DNA from: Fibrobacter sp. | Lineage (GTDB): Bacteria; Fibrobacterota; Fibrobacteria; Fibrobacterales; Fibrobacteraceae | Direction of reading: 5' to 3' | NCBI GenBank assembly: GCA_021443065.1 | Contig: JABUUR010000094.1 | Span: 1 to 8,649, forward strand | DNA length: 8,649 bases | Notes under the pieces: model-generated | What the model was told of the DNA's origin: nothing | Database searches by the model: none | The model's input: the letters and a program-made list of their open reading frames with translations, nothing else | Position numbers and translations under genes: made by a program | Shown here: piece by piece, positions 1-6,038 of the stretch | Layout of the letters: every line of letters starts with the position of its first letter | Position numbering within the stretch: position 1 is the stretch's first letter

Positions 1-8
1 CTCTAACA

Positions 9-57
9 TGTCATCCCGGTCTAAGCCTGCCCCGGACTTGATCCGGGGCGCCGGGAT
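9..57. repeat. REP-like nested palindrome
   Basis: Nested inverted repeat. The outer arms are ATCCCGG (13-19) and CCGGGAT (51-57). The inner arms are GCCCCGGA (29-36) and TCCGGGGC (42-49) around a 5-nt loop, CTTGA. The element opens with TGTCATCC (9-16), a head typical of short intergenic palindromic repeats in many bacterial genomes. It is much more GC-rich than the AT-rich leader that follows, and it lies outside any gene. It could act as a REP-type repeat, as an mRNA 3'-end stabiliser, or as a terminator of a gene to the left; there is no T-run directly after it, which argues against a classical terminator. Copy number elsewhere in the genome cannot be judged from this window. Confidence 0.6.
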
Positions 58-65
58 CTCTTGTG

Positions 66-97
66 TGTCACCCTGGAGCAATGCGACAGGGGTCACA
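66..97. repeat. Second, imperfect REP-like palindrome
   Basis: A second inverted repeat follows the first at once. TGTCACCC (66-73) copies the head TGTCATCC of the first element with one change and in the same orientation. The core stem is CCCTG (71-75) with CAGGG (87-91); the outer flanks pair only imperfectly. The shared head suggests two adjacent members of one repeat family, or one composite repeat. Confidence 0.4.
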
Positions 98-140
98 GTA
101 GACTTCCCGTGAATGAAAATCTATCACATGATTACGGAGG

Positions 141-180
141 TTGATTTCGAATATTGTAAATATTTTTTATATTTTAGCTT
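141..180 (+). promoter_or_regulatory. AT-rich promoter-like leader of the lipoprotein operon
   Basis: After the GC-rich repeats, the 40 bases before the first gene turn strongly AT-rich. TATATTTT (168-175) is one base short of the Bacteroidota -7 box TAnnTTTG, and TTG occurs at 141-143. The spacing (24 nt) is not the usual 19-21, so the -33 assignment is weak. No Shine-Dalgarno sequence precedes the ATG at 181, and a box at 168-175 would place the transcription start at or very near that ATG. A leaderless or very short-leader transcript is therefore possible, but this is inference from position only. Confidence 0.3.
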
Positions 181-957
181 ATGAGGAAATTTACACATTT
201 AATTGCTGTTTTGATGGTTCTCCTTGGGGTTGGGCTGTCTTTTGCTGAGGAGTCCAAGGCCCCCAGCGATTCCACAAAAAAGGGTGGACTTTTGGCTTCT
301 TTGTATCCGGTACAAGCGGACGAATCCATTTCCAAGGGTCATTTTTATTCGGGCCTGTCCCTGTCCTTAATTCAGGCCAATTCGGAAGACGACGCCCTAA
401 ACATCATGATTGGCGATGTATACGAAGCCTACGGCTACACCTTTACGCTGGAAGCCTTTGGCGGTTATTTCATTAAAGATGCCATGGCCCTTGGCTTGAG
501 GGCCGGATACTCCCGCACCTGGTACGATATTGACTTTAGCCTGCTGGAAGACCTTTTGGACATGAAACAGCACCGCAAGTACGTGAGCAACGGATTCTTT
601 GTTCAACCCATGCTGAAAAACTATTTCAAGGTGATGGATTCCAGGAACATTTACCTCTTTAACGAAACATCTGTTTCTGTAGGATATTCCTATGGAATGT
701 CCCAAAGCGACGATGGCGAAGAAATGGCCAAGTCTAGAACTAACTCCTGGTCCATCGAGGTGGGTATCAATCCCGGTATTTGCATTATGGTGCTGGACCG
801 ATTTGCCTTTGAAACCTCCGTGGGATTGCTTGGTCTCAGCACCAGCGTATTTGACGTAGAAGAAAATGGTGAAAGCCAGAGCCGCGTTGTGGCAAATATT
901 GTGAATTTTACGATTAACCTGTTGGCCTTGAACTTTTCGCTGGTGGCCTTCTTTTAA
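181..957 (+). CDS. Small outer-membrane beta-barrel protein, first gene of the operon
   Basis: 258 residues. Residues 1-22 form a signal peptide: basic MRK start, hydrophobic core and a probable cleavage after LSFA. Residues 23-50 are polar and likely periplasmic. From about 53 onward there are alternating hydrophobic/polar, Gly- and aromatic-rich strands (for example 53-65, 86-97, 103-119, 137-149, 157-171, 189-204, 207-222, 236-258), enough for a barrel of about eight strands, the size class of OmpA/OmpX-like barrels. The chain ends in Phe (SLVAFF), as expected for a BAM-complex substrate. No peptidoglycan-binding OmpA domain or enzyme motif is visible. An in-frame TAG at 175-177 makes ATG 181 the first possible start, and it lacks a Shine-Dalgarno sequence. 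The next gene starts 11 nt after the stop, so the barrel is probably made with the two lipoproteins and may anchor, export or partner them. The exact family was not recognised. Confidence 0.75.
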   Translation: MRKFTHLIAVLMVLLGVGLSFAEESKAPSDSTKKGGLLASLYPVQADESISKGHFYSGLSLSLIQANSEDDALNIMIGDVYEAYGYTFTLEAFGGYFIKDAMALGLRAGYSRTWYDIDFSLLEDLLDMKQHRKYVSNGFFVQPMLKNYFKVMDSRNIYLFNETSVSVGYSYGMSQSDDGEEMAKSRTNSWSIEVGINPGICIMVLDRFAFETSVGLLGLSTSVFDVEENGESQSRVVANIVNFTINLLALNFSLVAFF

Positions 958-968
958 GGAGAATCCTT

Positions 969-2789
969 ATGCAGTATAATCACATAAAAAAATGGGTGGC
1001 CGGTGCAACTTTGCTTGCTGCTCTGGGTATGATTGCGGGCTGCGATAGCAAAAAAGCAACCAAGCCTGAACAAGACGGCGAAGGTGCCTGCCTGTTCGAA
1101 AATCTTGAAGGGGTGGATGTTGATGAGAAGAATCGTACCATCACCTTGGATGAACGGGTGGATTCCCTGGTTATCAATTCTTTTGATATGTTGGACGGGG
1201 TGAGGTTCTTTGTAGCCAACGACGACGACCCTGTGGACCCCACCTTCGATTGGGAAAATGAACTTGAAGAGGGTTCCGTGATCCAGGTTGGCGATACGAA
1301 CGAGGTTCGCCTGGTGGTATTGGACGGCGACAACCGCACGGTGGCGGTCTGGACCATCTTGCTGCCCGAGAACGTGAAATCTAGTTCCAGTTCCAAGAAG
1401 GGTGATAAAAAGAGTTCCAGTTCTGCCGAGAGTGTCGAAAGTTCCGACAGCGATGACGATGAGGTTGACTCTAGCGGATCTGAGGCGGATGAAGAAAGTG
1501 CTTCCAGTTCCGCCGAGGGTGCCGAAAGTTCCAGTTCTGACGAGAAGGTCGAAAGTTCCAATAGCGAAGAAATCGCAGAATCTAGTGCTTCTGAAGTAGA
1601 AAGTTCAAGTTCTGAGGAAGAACCTGCAGTAGAGTCCAGCAGTTCTGTTGTGGAGGCTGAACCTGAAAGCTCCAGCAGTTCCTCCGAAGAACTTGTGCCG
1701 GAAAGTTCCAGCAGCGAGGAAATTGTTGACTCCGGATCTTCTGAAGTGGAAAGTTCTAGTTCTGAAGAGGAGCCTGTTGTAGAGTCCAGCAGTTCCTCCG
1801 AAGATCCTGCGCCTGAAAGTTCCAGCAGTGAAATTGCCTATGTGAATGTTAAAAGTCTGACTGTTTCTGGCGGTACGGTTAGCGTAAGCGGATCCAAGGT
1901 GTATGTTGAAATGCCCTACGGTTCCAATTTGAAGAACATCAAGTTCAATCAGCTGGATGAAGTTCTCGATTTGGTTCGCCCTGTAGAGATGCAGTTTGCA
2001 GATAATGGCGAAGTCAGGACTTTCTCTGTGGTGGCCGGTATGCAACTCCCGGGCAGCGACTTTAGTGCAAGGAATGATTTCTGGGCAACTACAAGTGATG
2101 CGATGGAAAAAGAGGGAACGTCGAAATGTGTTGTCACTTTGAAAATCTCTTCTGAAAAAAATGCCATTTTTGATGGTAATCAGGTTGCTTTAACATCAAA
2201 AGTGGTTACAGCGACGGGATTGGGTATCTTTAAAGGTGGTTGGAAATTAGGTGGTGGATTCTACTATGCAGGGACATTCTCTGGGACAGATGCTTCGTCT
2301 ATTTATCAAGCTGACAATGATGATGGCTGTGCAGACGGCTGTCCGGCAGATTTCTCTCAGTATATGACTCATGGTAAGACTTTTGCTGCTCGTCCAGCGT
2401 CATTTGAAGTGACTTACAGCTATAATCACGAGGATAACAGTAGTGCCGATTATCCCCAGAAAGCCCTGATTTATGTAATGCTTGTCAGTGCTGATAAAAA
2501 GATTGTAGCTTCCGGTGTGATTACGGAGTCCGCCACTAAAGATATGGGGACTAAGACTGTTCAACTGGCTTACGGCTCCGACAGTGGTTTGCTAAGCTCT
2601 GGTTATGCCTTGCAATCCGGTTTGACTGTGGGGAATGGTGACGAAGAAGTCGCTACCATTCATGTGATGTTTGCTTCTTCTGCTTATGCATTTATTGCTG
2701 ATGGAGGTACTGCTGCTTTAAAGGATGGCAATTACCGCGGTGCCGAAGGCGCCTCCCTCACCATCGACAACTTTAAACTGAACTACTAA
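969..2789 (+). CDS. Surface lipoprotein with Ser/Glu-rich stalk and C-terminal PCMD-like domain
   Basis: 606 residues. Lipoprotein signal peptide with lipobox MIAGC; Cys25 is the predicted lipidated residue and the +2 residue is Asp. Layout: an Ig-like unit at about 41-132 ending in an LDGDNRTVAVW strand; a low-complexity Ser/Glu/Asp linker at about 138-287 with many runs of four or more Ser; a second Ig-like unit at about 291-355 with ADNGEVRTF; and a PCMD-like domain at about 361-606. The PCMD assignment rests on GSDF (362-365), the GKTFAARP motif (469-476, compare family GKPFtGRP) and the closing ASLTIDNFKLNY. The Ser linker is typical of Fibrobacter secreted proteins. AAGGAG (956-961) overlaps the preceding stop and sits 7 nt from the ATG, suggesting coupled translation. 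The PCMD-coding part is more AT-rich than the first half. A CADGC motif (454-458) in an Asp-rich loop may form a disulfide or bind a cation. The PCMD family has no proven biochemical activity that I can name, so substrate and role remain open. Confidence 0.8.
   Translation: MQYNHIKKWVAGATLLAALGMIAGCDSKKATKPEQDGEGACLFENLEGVDVDEKNRTITLDERVDSLVINSFDMLDGVRFFVANDDDPVDPTFDWENELEEGSVIQVGDTNEVRLVVLDGDNRTVAVWTILLPENVKSSSSSKKGDKKSSSSAESVESSDSDDDEVDSSGSEADEESASSSAEGAESSSSDEKVESSNSEEIAESSASEVESSSSEEEPAVESSSSVVEAEPESSSSSSEELVPESSSSEEIVDSGSSEVESSSSEEEPVVESSSSSEDPAPESSSSEIAYVNVKSLTVSGGTVSVSGSKVYVEMPYGSNLKNIKFNQLDEVLDLVRPVEMQFADNGEVRTFSVVAGMQLPGSDFSARNDFWATTSDAMEKEGTSKCVVTLKISSEKNAIFDGNQVALTSKVVTATGLGIFKGGWKLGGGFYYAGTFSGTDASSIYQADNDDGCADGCPADFSQYMTHGKTFAARPASFEVTYSYNHEDNSSADYPQKALIYVMLVSADKKIVASGVITESATKDMGTKTVQLAYGSDSGLLSSGYALQSGLTVGNGDEEVATIHVMFASSAYAFIADGGTAALKDGNYRGAEGASLTIDNFKLNY
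1569..1829 (+). repeat. 150-bp tandem duplication inside the Ser-rich linker
   Basis: Residues 201-226 and 251-276 of the lipoprotein align without gaps at an offset of exactly 50 codons: SEVESSSSEEEPAVESSSS at 208-226 corresponds to SEVESSSSEEEPVVESSSS at 258-276. The DNA is also similar (gaagtagaaagttcaagttc against gaagtggaaagttctagttc) but has diverged mainly at third positions. The second copy is cut short where the linker ends near codon 287. Serine runs use mixed TCC, AGC, AGT and TCT codons, so the linker is not a simple trinucleotide slippage product. Confidence 0.65.
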
Positions 2790-2798
2790 GGGGTTGGT

Positions 2799-5519
2799 AT
2801 GAAACGGCTGTTTTCTTTATTTGTTTTTGCATTGACGGTGCTTTGCCTTGTGGCATGCACCGCCGAATACGATGTGTTTGAAGCCTCACAGTACAAGGTT
2901 TTCAAGAACATCAGCTTTGTGGAACAGGATGGAGAAACATCTGTTTCTGAAGAAGACCATGTTATCAGCGTTACGACGGTTGCCCCGCCGGAGTCCCTTG
3001 AAACCTGGGATTCTTTGACCATCGAATCCATTAGCGCAAGCAACTTGGCGACACTCCACCTGGTGGATGGAAAGTTCAAGGAATTCCCCAGCGATTCTGC
3101 AGGACTGGATTCCTTGGCCCAGGAAGTTTCCTATGTGAAAAAAAGCCTCAAGGAGGGGAGCAAAATCCGTATTCCCAAGAGCCTTGTGGTTTACGTGATG
3201 CTTGTGGCCGAAAACGGCGATCCTGCCATCTGGAAAATCCAGTTCACCATTCCTGGAGTTGAAAGCGAAAGCAGCAGCTCCGTTGATAACGGGAACATCG
3301 ACTCCAGCAGTTCTGGAAATTCCGACGATCAAAAAGGCGAAAGCAGTTCTTCTGTTGGAGCAGAAAGTTCTTCTTCTCGGGAACTTTCCGACGACGTAAG
3401 CCTGGAAGTTGTTTTTGAATATGCTATTGCAGACACCCTGATCGAAGGCAAGGATGCAGACACCATACGAGTGACTATGCCCATGACCTTCGATATGGAT
3501 TCTGTGAAGGTAAAGAAGGTTGCCCTGGGAGACGGTGCTGCCATAGACGAAAATCTCGAGGATGTAAAGGACTGGCGCAAGTCGCAGAAAGTTGTTGTCA
3601 CCGCAGAAAATGGCGATACAAAGGCTTATGTGGTGCAGGTGCTGAAAGAAAAACAGAACGGCACCCTCATTACAAAGTTTGTGCTGGATAATCAGGCTGC
3701 CAATGCGGTTATCGACCAGGAAAAACATACGGTTTCGCTGAAGGTCAAAAAGGACTTTGTCCTGGCTCAAAGCAAGGTGACCGAAATTGTACTTTCCGAA
3801 GGTGCATCCATTGACCCCGACCCTACGACTTTAAAAACCTGGGCCGAATCCTTGAAGTTTACAGTGACCGCCGAAGACGGCTCTACCATGGAATGGACTG
3901 TGCTCTCTGAACAACTGAAGGAAGATTACCAGGCGTCCAGCGAAAAAGAACTGCTTTCCTTTGAGGTTGTAAACGGCACTGTTACCATGGATGCAAACAA
4001 GAAAACCGTCAATGTGGTTTTTGCAAACAAGTCCGAAATGGCCTCCGCAAAGATTACCTACGAAATATCGCCCAAGGCTTCGGGGGCCCCCGCAAGCGGC
4101 TCTACCATCAGTCTTGTGAATGGCCAGACCCTTACCATTACTGCCGAAGACGGTTCCGAAGTTACATGGAACATCCTGTCGGATTACGTCAAGTCCAGCG
4201 CCAAGGAACTTGAAAGCATTACTTTCAATCCGGCACCTAAGGAGTCGTCCATCGACAAGGCGGACAAGACGGTGAACGTCACCTACCTTTCTACGGTGGA
4301 TATCGGCAGCGTGACCGTGAAAGGTGTTTGCTCCGATGCAACTACCGGCTGCCCCAATGGTACGGCGGATTTGACTAAGGATTTCAAGTTCACCATTGTC
4401 GCCGAAGACGGATCCAAGGATGAGTGGACGGTTAAAACTACAGTGGAGCAGGTATCCATTCCTGATCCTGAATTGAAGTCTATAAAATTGGCTGGCCTTG
4501 TTGCAATTATTGACCATGAAAACAAGACGGTAACAATCAACAATCTTCCCTTTAATAAAACAAGTACCTATTCCCAAAAGTCTACGGATTTAACGGATTT
4601 GACTCAGGTGGAAATTTCGGAGCTGGATGCTGTAGGAACAACCAACAAACAGCAAGGTGATAAAATCGATGTCAGCTTTGGTACGGACTTGACGATTACC
4701 AGCAATGGCAAGACTTTGACCTACAAGGTGAAGGGCGGATACCAGTATCCAGGCAGTGACTTTAATAGCTGGGTAAGCGATGCGTTTGGTAATACCAATG
4801 ACGTTGTAGGGTGGGATAATGGAAATAACGATGCTGCATCTTCCGGTAAAACGTTAACGGTAAATGATGGTAGAATGGCAATAAAAATGGAAACCAAGAG
4901 TATCGTTGGTAAAATAGCAAGTGGTAATATGCTGATTGGTGATTTTAATCCTAATAAAGTTCCCTCTGTATCTATTAGTGGTGATAATATGTTGAAGTAT
5001 GATGATGGTAATGAGCTGATAGACTTTGGAAAGCCATTTGCGGGTCGCCCAGAATATATTGAATTTGACGCTAAATACTCTGGTAAGAATGATTCCTGCG
5101 ATATGTATGTCATTTTTGAGAATCGCAGCGGAGGCCCTGATGCCACCAATAAAAATCGGAATGGATCGGTGAATAAAATGGTAGCCAGTGCCTGGTACCG
5201 CGCTACAACGCTATCAGATAGTCCGAATCGCACAAATCCCGACTTGATTTCTGTAAAACCAGCTTCTACTGAAGGTTATGTTACTGTTCGATTGAAAATC
5301 AATTATGGCGACCCATTGGCTGGTTCTCCTATAGAAAGTTCTAGTGTGTACAGTTCTTTAAAAAATAAGAATGGTATTGACAATCATTTGAATGGTAATG
5401 ATGGAACCTTGCCTGTAACCCATATTCGTATCGTTGTCGCCTCTAGCGCAGGTGGCAACTTGTATAAGGGTGTTGCTGGTGCCACCCTCTACGTGGATGA
5501 AATTCGTTTAATCTACTAA
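2799..5519 (+). CDS. Large lipoprotein with six Ig-like repeats and C-terminal PCMD-like domain
   Basis: 906 residues. Signal peptide with lipobox LVAC; Cys20 is the predicted lipidated residue, followed by Thr. Layout: unit 1 about 33-152; short Ser-rich linker 155-195; unit 2 about 198-282; unit 3 about 289-368; unit 4 about 381-461; unit 5 about 468-546; unit 6 about 555-645; PCMD-like domain about 652-906. Units 1-5 end in the same strand signature, AE(N/D)G followed by an aromatic (136-147, 268-279, 357-368, 448-459, 534-545), as in Ig-like repeat domains of Bacteroidota lipoproteins such as DUF5018. Unit 6 is divergent. The PCMD domain shows GSDF (652-655), GKPFAGRP (744-751) and the ending ATLYVDEIRLIY. 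AAGGGG overlaps the preceding stop, and the gap is only 9 nt. The repeats probably form a rigid rod that holds the terminal domain away from the membrane. Cys511 and Cys518 in unit 5 could form a local disulfide. No intrinsic terminator is evident after the gene. Function is unknown; adhesion or carbohydrate binding is a guess from domain type. Confidence 0.8.
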   Translation: MKRLFSLFVFALTVLCLVACTAEYDVFEASQYKVFKNISFVEQDGETSVSEEDHVISVTTVAPPESLETWDSLTIESISASNLATLHLVDGKFKEFPSDSAGLDSLAQEVSYVKKSLKEGSKIRIPKSLVVYVMLVAENGDPAIWKIQFTIPGVESESSSSVDNGNIDSSSSGNSDDQKGESSSSVGAESSSSRELSDDVSLEVVFEYAIADTLIEGKDADTIRVTMPMTFDMDSVKVKKVALGDGAAIDENLEDVKDWRKSQKVVVTAENGDTKAYVVQVLKEKQNGTLITKFVLDNQAANAVIDQEKHTVSLKVKKDFVLAQSKVTEIVLSEGASIDPDPTTLKTWAESLKFTVTAEDGSTMEWTVLSEQLKEDYQASSEKELLSFEVVNGTVTMDANKKTVNVVFANKSEMASAKITYEISPKASGAPASGSTISLVNGQTLTITAEDGSEVTWNILSDYVKSSAKELESITFNPAPKESSIDKADKTVNVTYLSTVDIGSVTVKGVCSDATTGCPNGTADLTKDFKFTIVAEDGSKDEWTVKTTVEQVSIPDPELKSIKLAGLVAIIDHENKTVTINNLPFNKTSTYSQKSTDLTDLTQVEISELDAVGTTNKQQGDKIDVSFGTDLTITSNGKTLTYKVKGGYQYPGSDFNSWVSDAFGNTNDVVGWDNGNNDAASSGKTLTVNDGRMAIKMETKSIVGKIASGNMLIGDFNPNKVPSVSISGDNMLKYDDGNELIDFGKPFAGRPEYIEFDAKYSGKNDSCDMYVIFENRSGGPDATNKNRNGSVNKMVASAWYRATTLSDSPNRTNPDLISVKPASTEGYVTVRLKINYGDPLAGSPIESSSVYSSLKNKNGIDNHLNGNDGTLPVTHIRIVVASSAGGNLYKGVAGATLYVDEIRLIY

Positions 5520-5567
5520 AAGGTTTTTATAAAAAAAGGGAATTTTGCTCAGAAAATAAATCTATCG

Positions 5568-5598
5568 TTGGCAAAGTATGGTGGATTTGTTATCTTTG
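5568..5598 (+). promoter_or_regulatory. Bacteroidota-type promoter of the thioredoxin gene
   Basis: TATCTTTG (5591-5598) matches the Bacteroidota -7 consensus TAnnTTTG exactly. TTG (5568-5570) lies 20 nt upstream, within the 19-21 nt spacing usual for the -33 element. The predicted transcription start is about 5603-5605, leaving a leader of about 20 nt that contains the ribosome-binding site AGGAG (5614-5618). This suggests thioredoxin is transcribed independently of the lipoprotein operon. Confidence 0.55.
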
Positions 5599-5624
5599 TA
5601 TTGAGAAAATAACAGGAGAATCTT

Positions 5625-5948
5625 ATGGCTGCAATTCAGCTTACTTCCGCAAATTTTGATGAAGTGATCAGTTCTGGTCAGTTGGTCTTTGTTGACTTCT
5701 GGGCTACATGGTGTCGCCCCTGCATGATGATGGGCCCCATTGTGGATGAACTTGCCAGCGAATACGAAGGCAAGGCTATCATCGCCAAGATCAACGTAGA
5801 CGAACCGGGTGTCAGCGATATTTGCGGACGTTTCGGCATTACAAACATTCCCAACATGAAACTGTTCAAGAACGGTGTCGAAGTAGGGAACGTGGTTGGT
5901 GCCGTTCCCAAGAACACTGTGAAGACCGTTATCGACCGCAATCTGTAA
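5625..5948 (+). CDS. trxA: Thioredoxin
   Basis: 107 residues, the normal size for a single-domain cytoplasmic thioredoxin, with no signal peptide. It reduces protein disulfides using electrons from thioredoxin reductase. Visible landmarks: the buried Asp24 in FVDFWATWC, redox motif WCRPC (29-33), the cis-proline Pro76 in NIPNMKLF, and the late Gly of the VVGAVP strand (92). Two positions differ from the commonest form: Arg31 replaces Gly in WCGPC, and Asn77 follows the cis-Pro where Thr is usual. Arg in the CXXC pair may shift redox potential or partner choice. AGGAG lies 6 nt before the ATG. A consensus-type promoter precedes the gene and an intrinsic terminator follows it, so it appears to be a single-gene transcript. 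Confidence 0.95.
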   Translation: MAAIQLTSANFDEVISSGQLVFVDFWATWCRPCMMMGPIVDELASEYEGKAIIAKINVDEPGVSDICGRFGITNIPNMKLFKNGVEVGNVVGAVPKNTVKTVIDRNL

Positions 5949-5987
5949 CCGATCCGCGGACGGGAGTTCGATTAAAAACCTTGTGTG

Positions 5988-6013
5988 GCCTGCTGGTTCT
6001 CGGCAGGCTTTTT
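5988..6013 (+). terminator. Intrinsic terminator of trxA
   Basis: GCCTGCTG (5988-5995) pairs with CGGCAGGC (6001-6008) as an 8-bp stem with one T-G wobble and a 5-nt loop, followed by five T (6009-6013). It starts 39 nt after the trxA stop and ends 25 nt before hisF, so hisF needs its own promoter or read-through. Confidence 0.85.
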
Positions 6014-6026
6014 GTTTGGAAAATTC

Positions 6027-6038
6027 TAACTTTTGCTT
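6027..6038 (+). promoter_or_regulatory. Possible start-proximal promoter box of hisF
   Basis: TAACTTTT (6027-6034) followed by GCTTATG resembles the sequence before the first gene of the window (TATATTTT followed by AGCTTATG). It is one base off TAnnTTTG and would put the transcription start at or next to the hisF ATG. No Shine-Dalgarno sequence is present. A -33 element is not evident because the expected place falls within the trxA terminator. Treat it as a weak candidate. Confidence 0.25.

Noticed and set aside
980..1561. 193-codon minus-strand frame rich in Ser and Leu
   Set aside because: It is the reverse reading of the Ser/Glu linker, whose composition suppresses stops on the other strand.
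1380..1840. Ser-rich DNA as a CRISPR array or slippage microsatellite
   Set aside because: There are no regular repeats with unique spacers; the region is in frame within one gene and uses mixed Ser codons.
2886..3770. 294-codon open frame on the minus strand
   Set aside because: It lies wholly opposite the second lipoprotein gene, has no signal of its own, and the + strand product has a lipobox and clear domain repeats. The long frame is a codon-bias shadow.
3831..4577. 248-codon open frame on the minus strand
   Set aside because: It is antisense to the Ig-like repeats of the second lipoprotein; its composition is odd and no family is recognised.
5524..5535. TTTTTATAAAAA palindrome after the lipoprotein operon as a terminator
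   Set aside because: It is a perfect palindrome but only A/T pairs, with no GC stem and no following T-run. It is too weak to call.
6033..6038. TTG at 6033 as the hisF start
   Set aside because: The ATG at 6039 gives the family N-terminus with catalytic Asp at position 11; TTG would add two residues and has no better ribosome-binding site.
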